From: Alteromonas sp. KC3 | GTDB taxonomy: Bacteria; Pseudomonadota; Gammaproteobacteria; Enterobacterales; Alteromonadaceae | DNA: 64,000 bases | Direction of reading: 5' to 3' | NCBI RefSeq assembly: GCF_016756315.1 | Contig: NZ_AP024235.1 | Location: forward strand, 4,092,001-4,156,000 | Part shown: positions 35,654-44,987 of the stretch, in pieces | Position numbering within the stretch: position 1 is the first letter of the stretch | How the letters are laid out: each line of letters begins with the position of its first letter | Translations under genes and position numbers: made by a program | The notes under the pieces: model-generated | Databases searched by the model: none | What the model was told of the DNA's origin: nothing | Seen by the model: the letters and a program-made list of their open reading frames with translations, nothing else

Positions 35654-36550
35654 ATGGATACCGATGACTTGAAGAAATTTATAGAAATAGCGAACTGTGG
35701 CAATTTACAACGTGCGTCGGTCAAGCTGAATGTCACTGCTGGCGCCCTATCAAAAGTTGTTAAACGACTTGAGAACACACTTGGCACTACACTTTTCGAT
35801 CGAATTGGGCGCAATATTGTACTTAATTCACAGGGAGCAAAGTTTCGCCAGTATGCATTGCATATTGTCCATGAGACTGAACAAGCGATTAGTGAGTTTA
35901 TTGGTGCTGACCATACTACAACCGTAAAACTGTCTGGACCAGCGATCCTGCTCCAACATCAGCTAAGCGATATTGTAAAAGGGCTACACAGTATGTCCTT
36001 GGAATTTAACGTTGATGCAGTTTGGGAGGGGCAGGCGCTAAGTCATGTATCTACTGGGCAAAGCCATTTAGCTTTGGTCACCAAAGCAGGACTGCAAGAG
36101 CACGGTGCCAGAAGTGAGCTCACTTCTATTAGTTTAGGGAAAACGACGTATTGCATTGTAGCAGGCAAGTCTCATCCCATCATAAATTCATTGATAGATG
36201 GCAACGTCTCGATGGCAGGTTTGAGCAGTTTCGGTTTTGCCTGCCCTAATGTTTCCCCTCTTTGTGGCATTCGCCGAGGTATGGGCTCTGATGGTTGGCA
36301 TGATGAAAAAATGCCAAGATACATTCAGTATCGCTGCAACGACTTTAGCACGCTTATATCTTTGGTGCGTCGTGGGTTGGCACTGGCATATGTTCCCGAG
36401 TTTGTAGCGACGACAGAAGAGCTCGCGACGATTAATATAGTAGAAAACCAGAGTTGTAACGAAGAGGAGGTCGTACTGGTTTACAAGCCCAGTCTGGCCA
36501 ACGGTTGGCTCAACCGCCTCATGCAAACTCTCAAGAACATAGCTCAATAA
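35654..36550 (+). CDS. LysR family transcriptional regulator
   Basis: A 298-residue LTTR: N-terminal HTH (residues ~1-60, DLKKFIEIANCGNLQRASVKLNVTAGALSKVVKRLENTLGTTLFDR) and a C-terminal periplasmic-binding-like effector domain. AGGA lies 10 nt before the ATG. It is divergent from the His-rich secreted protein gene with ~180 bp between the starts, the usual arrangement for an LTTR and its target. The effector is unknown. Confidence 0.9.
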   Translation: MDTDDLKKFIEIANCGNLQRASVKLNVTAGALSKVVKRLENTLGTTLFDRIGRNIVLNSQGAKFRQYALHIVHETEQAISEFIGADHTTTVKLSGPAILLQHQLSDIVKGLHSMSLEFNVDAVWEGQALSHVSTGQSHLALVTKAGLQEHGARSELTSISLGKTTYCIVAGKSHPIINSLIDGNVSMAGLSSFGFACPNVSPLCGIRRGMGSDGWHDEKMPRYIQYRCNDFSTLISLVRRGLALAYVPEFVATTEELATINIVENQSCNEEEVVLVYKPSLANGWLNRLMQTLKNIAQ

Positions 36551-36595
36551 AAAAGGCCATTTAACAACGTATATTTCATAAGTTGTTAAATGGCC
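36549..36595 (-). terminator. Terminator of the S9 peptidase gene
   Basis: A perfect 14-bp stem GGCCATTTAACAAC/GTTGTTAAATGGCC, then T6 on the minus strand. It also lies right behind the convergent lysR stop but lacks a T tract in that direction. Confidence 0.88.
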
Positions 36596-36618
36596 CTAAC
36601 GTGTTTTATTTTACGTTT

Positions 36619-38598
36619 TTAATGAAGGTTTGCATCTAGGAAATCGAGTAATCCCTGATACAACTCTTGTCTGTCACCTTCATCAAACACGCCGTGGCCT
36701 GCTTGTGAATACTGAAGATATTGAGGCGCATTGCCTACTTCTTCTAACTTTTCAGCAAGGGCTTCTGAGTTTATTTCAGGTACACGACGGTCTTTTGAAC
36801 CATGGATAAGCATTACTTTGGCCTTAATTTCACTAGCATGACTAATCGGCGAGAACTCAGATAATACTTGTTTGTCGGTGCCCAGTACGCGCTGCAAATA
36901 AGCCTGACCGCCCCAGCTATTTGGAATATCACTTTCTGAATATACGTACTCTAGGTCGTAAATGCCTACATAGCCAATGGTACACTTATACAAATCTGGG
37001 TCGCGAACCACTGACATCAAGGCAGCGTAACCTCCGTAGCTAGCGCCGTAAGAACATACTTTGTTTCCGTCCACGTAGCCTTTATCAATAACGTACTTAA
37101 CCGAGTCGTTAATGTCTTTAATCATCGCGCCGCCCCACTCTCGATAACCCAAGCGCTCGAAGCGTTTGCCGTAGCCGTCACTGCCTCTAAAGTTTACGCG
37201 TAAAACGGCATAACCACGGTTGGCAATCAACTGAGTTTCGGCATCATACTGCCAAAAATCTCGAGTTCCTTGTTGATGCGGACCACCGTGAATAATCACA
37301 ACCAATGGTGGCTTGCCTTCGTTAAGCTTTACACTTGGCATGGTAAGGTAACCGTGAATGGTTTCACCATCTTCTGTAGGAATGTCGATAGGCTGCATTG
37401 CTGATAGGTAACCAGGGTCTATCCATGAGCTGTTCGCCCAAATAAATTCGGCCCCCATCGATTCACTATCAAATAAGTAGTATTCACCCGGATTTACATC
37501 GCTAGAAACGTGTACAAGAAGCGTTTTCCAATCTTTTGTCGCACTAGCTATATCAACGGTTTGCCCTTCAAATGCATCTGCTAGCATTTTGTGGATCTTA
37601 CCAATCTTCGAGTTATTTTTAGCATAAACAAACGCTGACTTGTTTGGATAAGTAATACCTACTGCAGGCATTCCATTGGTATCTAAAATCACATTTTCAA
37701 TATCGGTTGTATGCTCTGGGAACGCGCGCGCGTATTTACCTGTCTCAAGATTTAACGTGTACAGTGTGTACACTTCTTCTTCACCTGTGCGGCCAGACAG
37801 ATAAATTGATTTATTATCTTCGCTAAGGCCTAGTGGGTATAGCCCTTCTTGAATTTCAAAAGCTTCGTTCAACGGCACCCATTCTGCGTCGTTATTTTTG
37901 CGATAGGCAGAGTGTCCGTTGCCATTTTCGTCGCGCCACGTCATAAAGTTAACCTGGCCTTTTTTCGTGGCTAGTGCACGGCTGTGCCCATAAGGTAATA
38001 TGTCTAGTTTGCGCTTTTTACCACTGTAAATATTAAGACGGCTAATAATGGGAGGTCTTTCACGAGAGTCGTAATACAATGTCCCCTCTTTTGTCCATGG
38101 ATATTCGGCAATAAGAATATGGTCTTCATCATCTTCTAGATAACTTAAGATCTCTTGGCTTGCTAACGTGTTTTCTTTACTTGATAAACGCGAACCCGTT
38201 CTTTCATCGCTAGCCCGATAACCATAAAGCATTTCTTTTTGCGAGCCATCGATATTCATGGCAAATAACTCGCCTGTCGGAATAGGACTATCGAGGTAAC
38301 TTTGTTTTTCCGCGTATTCGAAAACCAGACGCTCATCATTTACCCAGTTAACCGTGTGGATAATGTCTTTATTACCTGGTTTGATACCGCCTACAATCTG
38401 CATATCCGCAGCATTTAATATGGCTAGGAATACTCGACCATCCACACGCACGCGCGCGGCAATGTGTTTACCGTTAGGCGATAGTTTTAAATCGAGGTAA
38501 TCACCGTGTTTAATGAAGTATTCAAGTGGCAGCTGTTGCGAAGCGAAGGACGCAGCGCTCACAACTAATAGCATTAGCGAGAGTAAAATCCCTTTCAT
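36619..38598 (-). CDS. Exported S9 family serine peptidase (prolyl oligopeptidase type)
   Basis: A 659-residue protein with a signal peptide (cut near AASFASQ, about residue 19). Residues ~25-380 form a WD/beta-propeller-like region and ~400-659 an alpha/beta-hydrolase domain. The catalytic triad is Ser520 in SYGASYGGY, Asp603 in HGSKDRRVP and His635 in QAGHGVFDE; the oxyanion-side IHGGPHQQGTRDFWQYDAE is typical of S9C acylaminoacyl/dipeptidyl peptidases. It would degrade peptides in the periplasm. SD AAAGG fits ATG 38598. Single gene. Confidence 0.93.
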   Translation of the reverse strand: MKGILLSLMLLVVSAASFASQQLPLEYFIKHGDYLDLKLSPNGKHIAARVRVDGRVFLAILNAADMQIVGGIKPGNKDIIHTVNWVNDERLVFEYAEKQSYLDSPIPTGELFAMNIDGSQKEMLYGYRASDERTGSRLSSKENTLASQEILSYLEDDEDHILIAEYPWTKEGTLYYDSRERPPIISRLNIYSGKKRKLDILPYGHSRALATKKGQVNFMTWRDENGNGHSAYRKNNDAEWVPLNEAFEIQEGLYPLGLSEDNKSIYLSGRTGEEEVYTLYTLNLETGKYARAFPEHTTDIENVILDTNGMPAVGITYPNKSAFVYAKNNSKIGKIHKMLADAFEGQTVDIASATKDWKTLLVHVSSDVNPGEYYLFDSESMGAEFIWANSSWIDPGYLSAMQPIDIPTEDGETIHGYLTMPSVKLNEGKPPLVVIIHGGPHQQGTRDFWQYDAETQLIANRGYAVLRVNFRGSDGYGKRFERLGYREWGGAMIKDINDSVKYVIDKGYVDGNKVCSYGASYGGYAALMSVVRDPDLYKCTIGYVGIYDLEYVYSESDIPNSWGGQAYLQRVLGTDKQVLSEFSPISHASEIKAKVMLIHGSKDRRVPEINSEALAEKLEEVGNAPQYLQYSQAGHGVFDEGDRQELYQGLLDFLDANLH

Positions 38599-38659
38599 GA
38601 TAAACCTTTAACGTTGTTTTTCGTAGTTCTAGCGCGTTTTTGCACGCCTGCAGTGTAAT

Positions 38660-38696
38660 ACAAAGCGTGCATTTAAAAAAGTACAGCACGCTTTGT
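38660..38696 (-). terminator. Hairpin after the glutathione transferase pair
   Basis: A perfect 11-bp stem ACAAAGCGTGC/GCACGCTTTGT with a 15-base A-rich loop, eight bases downstream of the YfcG-like stop codon. No T tract follows, so terminator function is uncertain. Confidence 0.5.
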
Positions 38697-38704
38697 TTAA
38701 TGTT

Positions 38705-39364
38705 CTAGCGAGTCACCACGTTCTTGGCGCCTTTAATTAGGGCTTCTTTATCAATCTTATTAGGCACTTCTACACCGCGTCGCGCTGCTGGTCTCGCTTC
38801 AATGCTATTTTTCCAGCGAATAAGATTGTCCAGTCCCTCTATGCTAACGCCAGACCACTCATAAGTGCGTACCCAGCACCAGTTCGCCATGTCTGCAATA
38901 GAGTAGTCGTCAACCAAGTACTCATGTTCAGCTAAACGACCGTCTAAAACAGTGAAAAGTCGTCGCACTTCGTTTTGGTATCTGTCGATAGCAACTGGGA
39001 TCTTTTCTTCTAGATAGCGATAAAACACGTTGGCTTGTCCCATCATGGGACCAATCCCCCCCATTTGGAACATAAGCCACTGAGTAACCTGACTCTTACC
39101 TTTTGCTGATTGGGGTAAAAACATACCCGTTTTTTCAGCGAGATAGAGCATTATGGCCCCGGATTCAAACACAACATGCCCCTGCTCATCACGGTCGACA
39201 ATCACCGGAATACGTCCGTTGGGGTTCATGGCGAGAAACTCAGGTGTTTTTTGTTCGCCTTTCATTAAATTAACGCTATGGGCAGTATACTGAAGCCCCA
39301 TTTCTTCAAGGGCGACAGAGGCTTTCCATCCATTGGGGGTTGCTGCGGTATATAAATCAATCAT
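38705..39364 (-). CDS. Glutathione transferase, YfcG-like (Nu class)
   Basis: A 219-residue GST. The N-terminal thioredoxin-fold half has [13 protein letters not shown] (residues ~9-21) as in YfcG/Ygh[16 protein letters not shown] with the cis-Pro, and [15 protein letters not shown]. The helical C-terminal half has [18 protein letters not shown] and [10 protein letters not shown]. coli YfcG works as a disulfide-bond reductase using glutathione, and this one may as well. It overlaps the upstream GST gene by one base (TGATG), so they form an operon. Confidence 0.9.
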   Translation of the reverse strand: MIDLYTAATPNGWKASVALEEMGLQYTAHSVNLMKGEQKTPEFLAMNPNGRIPVIVDRDEQGHVVFESGAIMLYLAEKTGMFLPQSAKGKSQVTQWLMFQMGGIGPMMGQANVFYRYLEEKIPVAIDRYQNEVRRLFTVLDGRLAEHEYLVDDYSIADMANWCWVRTYEWSGVSIEGLDNLIRWKNSIEARPAARRGVEVPNKIDKEALIKGAKNVVTR

Positions 39365-39972
39365 CAGGCTTTTGCACTCGCTCTGCTACTCACTGTCTCA
39401 TACCAGCGAGCCAAGTTGGTTTGCTCTTCTTTCATTCGAATATCGACAACGCGGGCGAAGTCTAAGGCACACAATGCGGTAATATCTGCAATACTAAACG
39501 CATCACCGGCTATAAAGGGTTTTACACCAAGCCTACGCTCCAAGATATTTAAGTACTTCGATGCATTAATACCCGCTTCTTTTCCATACTCAGGTACCGG
39601 CACCATGCGGTCTTTAAAATAGCCCGTTGTATGTTGAAAGCACATGCCAACCTGAAGCATAAATGCAAACTCAACTTGTCGTTGCCACATAGAAATCGTT
39701 GCTTTTTCTACCGGCGTAGTGCCCATTAATGGCGGCTCAGGTTGCAGTGCTTCAAAATATGTACAAATAGCGTCGGTTTCTGCGATGCAGGTTCCATCGT
39801 CGAGTTCTAAAATTGGAATTTTCCCAAGTGGGTTTTTCGCACGCATTTCAGCAGTTAGATTCTCACCTTTTTGAATATCGACTTGAACATAGTCGACGTC
39901 TATTCCTTTTTCTGCGAGGAACATGCGTACTCGGCGAGGATTGGGTGCTGTTTTCGTTTCATATATTTTCAT
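39364..39972 (-). CDS. Glutathione S-transferase
   Basis: A 202-residue GST, distinct from its neighbour. N-terminal [19 protein letters not shown], then [28 protein letters not shown] carry the glutathione-binding cis-Pro and acidic residue; the C-terminal domain contains [23 protein letters not shown] 39972 has GGAGAG ten bases upstream; a frame to 40050 adds 26 unrelated residues. First gene of a two-gene unit. Substrate unknown. Confidence 0.88.
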   Translation of the reverse strand: MKIYETKTAPNPRRVRMFLAEKGIDVDYVQVDIQKGENLTAEMRAKNPLGKIPILELDDGTCIAETDAICTYFEALQPEPPLMGTTPVEKATISMWQRQVEFAFMLQVGMCFQHTTGYFKDRMVPVPEYGKEAGINASKYLNILERRLGVKPFIAGDAFSIADITALCALDFARVVDIRMKEEQTNLARWYETVSSRASAKA

Positions 39973-40115
39973 ACTGTCAAACTCTCCATAGGCAACTCGG
40001 TAGGGCGAGGTGTGTATTGCTAATGTAGTCAGTGGAGAGTAGGCATTCAAATCACTCTGCTTAACAGTATGACTATTCAGCGCTTTTATGGTTATACCTA
40101 TGTATGCGTTGAAGC

Positions 40116-41075
40116 TTAATCGGCCGAAGCTGCCGCTTGCAGAGAAGTTATCACTCTTAGCCGTTTTAGTTCGTTGGCACTAAAATGAGCCTTTTCATAG
40201 TCGACAATTTGTTGTTTCACGACATCACTTTCTAGGTCTTTATTCCCTATTGATTGTCGGTAGCTCTCATACGCTTTAACGCGCTCATCCCATGAGCTTT
40301 GTGCTTGCCAGGTTTTCCTGAATCGCTCGGCCACCTCGTGACCAAACTCGGCAGCCACGGCGTTGTAACGCGCATTTAGCGATGTGTGTGCGCGCTTTAT
40401 TTGCTGAATCTTGTGCATGTCTACTGTTGGCTTAAATGCGTGTTTTTCAGCGTCGCTCGCATTTTCAATTTGCGCAAAGATCAAGGCTTGGCGCTGTGAT
40501 TTGTCGAGCATTTTCTCTTGCGCTATCTGTAGCCTATCGAACGCGGCTTGATCAATTTGGGCGTCTTGACTAAACAAGTAGTAATATTCAATGTCGGAAA
40601 AATACTCACGCCTTAATAGTTCTCTCTCATCGAGTTTGTACGCAACATCGCGTAGATTTGAGAGCGACATATCTACCTCGATGTCTTCGTCAGACAACGC
40701 CACTTTGTATCTTACATAACGCTCAAAGAGATCTGTCGCCACACTCTCGGTATCATCGCTAAACGTTTCTCTCGCATACACATTGAAATGCGCTATCACC
40801 AACTCAGGTGCGGTTTCCTGCCTATCAAAAATAAATTTATCGAAATCGTCCTTAACGGTGAAGCTCAAATAAAAGGCATTCTGGTTCTGAGTTACGCTAC
40901 CTATATTACTTTCTACTGACGAGGTTTGCGGTAGTGCAACTTGCGAAGAAGGTAGCATTGGTGTGTCGGCAACTAAATGTTGTTCTACTGAAGCAGCAGA
41001 CTGCTGTTTATTAAGTGCCAACGTGCCGATAAGGAGGGCTGCAAGCCCTCCTAGGAAAATAAGAATAACCTTCAT
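40116..41075 (-). CDS. Lipase-specific foldase (lipase chaperone)
   Basis: A 319-residue membrane-anchored steric chaperone for the neighbouring lipase. One N-terminal membrane helix (about 3-20), a variable linker, then an all-helical body (about 65-319) as in Lif proteins. The usual signature RxxFDYxLS appears in changed form, KDDFDKFIF, at about residues 76-84: the Phe-Asp pair stays, but Arg is Lys and Tyr is Lys. The start shares one base with the lipase stop (TAATG), so foldase is made together with lipase, as expected for a specific partner. Confidence 0.88.
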   Translation of the reverse strand: MKVILIFLGGLAALLIGTLALNKQQSAASVEQHLVADTPMLPSSQVALPQTSSVESNIGSVTQNQNAFYLSFTVKDDFDKFIFDRQETAPELVIAHFNVYARETFSDDTESVATDLFERYVRYKVALSDEDIEVDMSLSNLRDVAYKLDERELLRREYFSDIEYYYLFSQDAQIDQAAFDRLQIAQEKMLDKSQRQALIFAQIENASDAEKHAFKPTVDMHKIQQIKRAHTSLNARYNAVAAEFGHEVAERFRKTWQAQSSWDERVKAYESYRQSIGNKDLESDVVKQQIVDYEKAHFSANELKRLRVITSLQAAASAD

Positions 41076-42013
41076 TACAAACCTAAGTTTTTCAGCCTAT
41101 TGGCTTGATTAACGAATACATCAACTGGGTTTGTTTCAAACCAATGGGTGATACCAAAACTTTGGTTAACTTCATCCAAATGGTTCATCTTGTAATTGTC
41201 TTTCAGCACTTTGCCTAAGTGAGAGCTACAAGTAGACACAAGGCCATCGTTAGCTTCATTAAATGCGGTGCCCGTAATAGCAAGAAACGGGTCAGCAATA
41301 TCCAGTGCATTGGTGAACGTTCTCGCCCCGCTCCAAGAAAAATAATAAACACCATTTTCTGCAAGCATCTTTCCATCGTTGCGACAGTATGCAGAGGGCA
41401 TACCTTCTGGATACTTGCGATTAAAAGCAATACTGCCTGTGGTTGAAAGCGAGTCCATTGCTGCAATAGAGTCAGTAGGTTTGTCACGCGGGTCAGAACC
41501 TGAAGCAATCTCTATAATATTCGCAAAAGCATCAACCACTACACTTGCAGCGCCTTCTTGAAAAGAATCTTCAGCTATCGCATTGCGAAGTTGGTCAGCG
41601 ACTTTACTGCCCCAATTAACACCCGCAACTGAGGAGACTGATGCCACTTTGTCTGGAGCAACACTAGCGGCGTAACGCGCTGTTGGACCGCCGTGACTGT
41701 GCCCAATAAGATTAACTTTTTGCGCTCCTGATAATGCGAGTACTTCATCGATATAAGCTAAAAGCTGTTCACCACGTACCTCCGAGGAATTGGCAGGAGA
41801 GACTTGAGCAACATATACCTCGGCACCATTGCGGCTAAGTTTATGCGGTACTTTGTAGAAGTAATCAACAAAGAGCACGTCATCAAAGCCAAATAGGCCG
41901 TGCACTAATACTATTGGGTACTTGGTTTTGGCGTACGTACTGGCGTGAGCTTGGCTAACAAGCGCCGCAGCAACAATAGCCACGGTTACAACGAGTTTTT
42001 TAACTAGTTTCAT
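41075..42013 (-). CDS. Secreted triacylglycerol lipase (family I, foldase-dependent)
   Basis: A 312-residue lipase with a signal peptide cut near SQAHAS (about 24). The mature start is KYPIVLVHGLFGFD, with the oxyanion hole, and the nucleophile is Ser106 in IGHSHGGP. The Asp in EANDGLV and the His in MNHLDEVN complete the triad and calcium site; two Cys (SAYCRND, STCSSH) likely form the structural disulfide. It needs the foldase in the periplasm and then type II secretion. A longer frame to 42115 begins before the signal peptide. A perfect small hairpin stands in the leader. Confidence 0.93.
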   Translation of the reverse strand: MKLVKKLVVTVAIVAAALVSQAHASTYAKTKYPIVLVHGLFGFDDVLFVDYFYKVPHKLSRNGAEVYVAQVSPANSSEVRGEQLLAYIDEVLALSGAQKVNLIGHSHGGPTARYAASVAPDKVASVSSVAGVNWGSKVADQLRNAIAEDSFQEGAASVVVDAFANIIEIASGSDPRDKPTDSIAAMDSLSTTGSIAFNRKYPEGMPSAYCRNDGKMLAENGVYYFSWSGARTFTNALDIADPFLAITGTAFNEANDGLVSTCSSHLGKVLKDNYKMNHLDEVNQSFGITHWFETNPVDVFVNQANRLKNLGL

Positions 42014-42047
42014 TGTGTGTCCCATAATTATATTGTCTATTGACATG

Positions 42048-42065
42048 AGGTCTGTGGTCAGACCT
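42048..42065 (-). promoter_or_regulatory. Perfect small hairpin in the lipase leader
   Basis: AGGTCTG-ACCA-CAGACCT (minus strand), 35 nt upstream of the lipase start. It could be an operator or an mRNA leader hairpin. A TATAAC-like -10 lies ~10 nt further upstream. Confidence 0.4.
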
Positions 42066-42269
42066 TTGTTATAATTATGTAAACACAATGTAAAGATCAA
42101 CATTTGATGCGACACAAATTAGACGCGCGGTGTCGTATTGCTCAAATTTTTAGCACCCTATTTTTTCAAAGTCATTGTAAATCAGTTTGTTAACTGTATC
42201 CGCTGAGTATGCTCTACCATACTATTTTTGTTGTGCATAGACTGCATAAACACAACTAATGTAAACGTA

Positions 42270-43022
42270 TTACTTTCTGTGACGATAGGTTTGAATGTAA
42301 TTGACGGCGAGGCTCGACGTTGTAGCCCATTCACCTTTAAAAGGATTCAACTTCATGCCTATTTGGTGATGAAGCTCAAAAGCATCGCCTACCCAGCTAT
42401 ACAACTCTGCAGGTTTAACAAACTTGCGCCAAGCATGGGTGCCTATAGGTAGATAGCGCATAACGTACTCGGCACCTACTATGGCGATGATATAACTTTT
42501 AACAGTTCTATTTAAGGTAGCTAATATGAGTAACCCACCGGGTTTAACCATACTCGCACATTCCCTGATAAGTTGTTGCTGATCCGGAACGTGCTCTACC
42601 ACCTCTGCATTAATCACTACATCGTACTGAGACTGTTCTTTGACCACATCGCTTGACAGCATATGTTTATAGGTCACCTTTACGCCTTCTTTAGCCGCAT
42701 GCCGTTTAGCTACTTCTACACTTACTGCACTTGCATCAATTCCGGTGACCTTGGCGCCGAGTTTCGCTAGCGGTTCACTGATGAGTCCACCACCACTGCC
42801 AATATCAATAATTGACAGTGCGCTGTAGTCTGAAACAACGCTGTTTATTCCAAAATGACGCTCAATCTGTGTTTTTATGACTTCTAACCGCGCTTGATTA
42901 AATGCCAGTGCAGTTTTGTACTGCCCTTTTGGATCCCACCAGCTTTCAGCAAGTGCGTCAAATCGTGCGACTTCCTCACGAGAAAAATTCTCGCTCCCCG
43001 TTTTTTGACTCTTATCCAGCAT
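42270..43022 (-). CDS. ubiG: Ubiquinone O-methyltransferase UbiG
   Basis: UbiG performs both O-methylations of ubiquinone synthesis. The 250 residues include the N-terminal EEVARFDALAESWWDPKGQ, the SAM-binding motif IIDIGSGGGLISEPLAKLG (about 71-89), GIDASAVSVEVAK, and the membrane-contact LNRTVKSYIIAIVGAEYVMRYLPIGTHAWRKF region. GGAA lies about nine bases before ATG 43022. It stands alone; the neighbours are not ubiquinone genes. Confidence 0.96.
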   Translation of the reverse strand: MLDKSQKTGSENFSREEVARFDALAESWWDPKGQYKTALAFNQARLEVIKTQIERHFGINSVVSDYSALSIIDIGSGGGLISEPLAKLGAKVTGIDASAVSVEVAKRHAAKEGVKVTYKHMLSSDVVKEQSQYDVVINAEVVEHVPDQQQLIRECASMVKPGGLLILATLNRTVKSYIIAIVGAEYVMRYLPIGTHAWRKFVKPAELYSWVGDAFELHHQIGMKLNPFKGEWATTSSLAVNYIQTYRHRK

Positions 43023-43124
43023 ATCAATTATTCCTTGGCACGTTATACAATCGCTACCATGTGGCTCACATGAAGTACTATGTTATTCTAAAGCTAGTAA
43101 TACGTTGTGAAAGGAGTATTTGAT

Positions 43125-43484
43125 TTGGCAAACGCAAAAAATGTCTACGGTCGACCATTGCAACTGTGCTGTGGAAATACAGGCTTCACACGAGAAGGGT
43201 TCTGCTACGTACCCGATGCTGATGTAGGCAACCACAGTGTATGCGCTGTTGTTACTGATGAATTTTTGCAGTTTTCATTACGCCAAGGCAACGATCTTAT
43301 AACGCCATGGCCAAGTATGGAGTTTCCAGGGCTGCTGGCCGGTGATCGTTGGTGCTTATGTGCTTCAAGATGGCTACAAGCTTACCAAGCGGGCGTTGCG
43401 CCAAAAGTGCGTCTTGAAGCGACGCATGAAAAGGCATTGGATATTATTCCGTTAGCCCTATTGGAAGAGTACGCTGCGCAGTAG
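43125..43484 (+). CDS. DUF2237 family protein
   Basis: A 119-residue member of an uncharacterised, widespread family. The hallmark stretches are present: YGRPLQLCCGNTGFTREGFC, VCAVVTDEFLQFSLRQGNDL, FPGLLAGDRWCLCASRW and APKVRLEATHEKAL. Four to five conserved Cys suggest metal binding, which is inference. TTG 43125 is the likely start because AAAGGAG stands eight bases upstream; the frame opens at GTG 43107, in front of that SD. It is divergent from ubiG and convergent with the aldehyde dehydrogenase gene. Confidence 0.85.
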   Translation: MANAKNVYGRPLQLCCGNTGFTREGFCYVPDADVGNHSVCAVVTDEFLQFSLRQGNDLITPWPSMEFPGLLAGDRWCLCASRWLQAYQAGVAPKVRLEATHEKALDIIPLALLEEYAAQ

Positions 43485-43507
43485 GTGATCCATTGAGCAC
43501 CTACTGC
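43478..43507. terminator. Hairpin between convergent DUF2237 and aldehyde dehydrogenase genes
   Basis: A perfect 10-bp inverted repeat GCAGTAGGTG/CACCTACTGC with a 10-base loop; the DUF2237 stop codon lies in the left arm. No T tract on either side, so it is a likely 3'-end hairpin shared by both transcripts. Confidence 0.55.
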
Positions 43508-43514
43508 AAGAGAG

Positions 43515-44945
43515 TTATTGCGGGGTTCGAATTACCATTAGGCGAGTTTCAGTCATGTCTTCTATCGCGTAACGGATGCCCTCTCGGCCCAAGCCCGAGT
43601 CTTTGACACCGCCATAGGGCATATTATCTACGCGCCAACTAGGAACATCGCCAATCACTACACCGCCAACATCTAACACGTTCCACGCTTTGTGCGCTTT
43701 GTATAAATCTCGCGTAAATACGCCTGCTTGTAGACCATAGCGGCTATTATTCACTTCATCTAATGCCGCATCAAAATCATCAAACGGTACTAAAATCGCG
43801 AGTGGACCAAATGCCTCTTCTGCGCTTGCATCACAGTCTTTTGGTACATTCTCCATAACCGTTGCCTCAAGCATCGCACCATCGCGAGTTCCTCCACACA
43901 GGATAGTGGCACCTTTATCTTTAGCCTCTTCTATCCAGCCGTGTAAGCGTTTTGCTTCACCTTCTGAAATCATTGGCCCAATGAAGGTGTCTTCGTCGGA
44001 TGGGTCACCCGATACCAACGCTTTAACTTGCTCTACGAATTGTTGTTTAAACTCATCGTAAATACTGCTGTGAACAAGTAAACGTTGAACGCTAATGCAG
44101 CTTTGACCAGACTGGTAAAATGCACCAATGATTACCCGTTCTATGGCGTCTTTAATATCGGCATCTTCATCGACAATACATGCTGCGTTACCACCTAATT
44201 CAAGTACAACTGGCTTCTTCCCCGCTTTTGCCTTTAGTGCCCAACCCACATCTGGCGACCCAGTGAAACTCAGCAGTTTGAGGCGCTCATCCGTTGTGAA
44301 TAAGTCCGCCCCGTCGCGGCTACATGGCAGAATTGAGAATGCACCTTTAGGTAAATCTGTTTCAGCAAGTACTTCACCGATAATCAGCGCGCCGATAGGT
44401 GTGCGAGAGGCAGGTTTTAAAACAAAGGTACAGCCGGCCGCAATTGCAGGAGCAACTTTATGTGCAGCCAAATTTAAAGGAAAGTTAAATGGAGAAATGA
44501 ACGAGCAGGGTCCAATAGGTACTTTCTTGGTCATCCCTTGATACCCCTTGGCGCGGGCTGAAATCTCCAAATTAACCACCTCACCATTTATGCGCACAGA
44601 TTCTTCGGCCGCAATTTTAAACGTATCAATAAGACGGCTCACTTCTCCTTTAGCATCCTTGATAGGCTTACCCGCTTCGATACACAAGGCTTGTGCTAGC
44701 TCATCAGCTCGTTCTGTAAAACGCTTTACACAGTGCTCAAGTACTGCTTGGCGTTCGTAGGGTGCCATCGCCGTCATTGCAGGTTGTGCTTGCTCTGCTG
44801 CCGCAATGGCTTTATCTATTGTGTCGGCGTTAGCCATTGCTACTTTCGTCGCCACTTCACCGGTAAATTTGTTGGTAACGTCTAAGTCGGTGTTCGCGAA
44901 ATGGGCTTCGCTCGCAAGGTAATACGGGTAACTGTCCTTCAACAT
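43515..44945 (-). CDS. Aldehyde dehydrogenase family protein
   Basis: A 476-residue NAD(P)-dependent aldehyde dehydrogenase. Catalytic residues are Asn154 (SPFNFPLN), Glu249 (LELGGNAA) and Cys283 (GQSCISVQR); the nucleotide-binding FTGSPDVGW is also present. SD AGGAG precedes the ATG. It follows the acetolactate-synthase-like gene by 42 nt on the same strand, so it may oxidise the aldehyde that a thiamine-dependent decarboxylase makes. The actual substrate is unknown; succinate-semialdehyde, lactaldehyde and glyceraldehyde-3-phosphate types all share these motifs. Confidence 0.9.
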   Translation of the reverse strand: MLKDSYPYYLASEAHFANTDLDVTNKFTGEVATKVAMANADTIDKAIAAAEQAQPAMTAMAPYERQAVLEHCVKRFTERADELAQALCIEAGKPIKDAKGEVSRLIDTFKIAAEESVRINGEVVNLEISARAKGYQGMTKKVPIGPCSFISPFNFPLNLAAHKVAPAIAAGCTFVLKPASRTPIGALIIGEVLAETDLPKGAFSILPCSRDGADLFTTDERLKLLSFTGSPDVGWALKAKAGKKPVVLELGGNAACIVDEDADIKDAIERVIIGAFYQSGQSCISVQRLLVHSSIYDEFKQQFVEQVKALVSGDPSDEDTFIGPMISEGEAKRLHGWIEEAKDKGATILCGGTRDGAMLEATVMENVPKDCDASAEEAFGPLAILVPFDDFDAALDEVNNSRYGLQAGVFTRDLYKAHKAWNVLDVGGVVIGDVPSWRVDNMPYGGVKDSGLGREGIRYAIEDMTETRLMVIRTPQ

Positions 44946-44987
44946 GTTTAGGCTCCTTTTCTCTGCCTTTGCCTTTGCATTTGCGTT

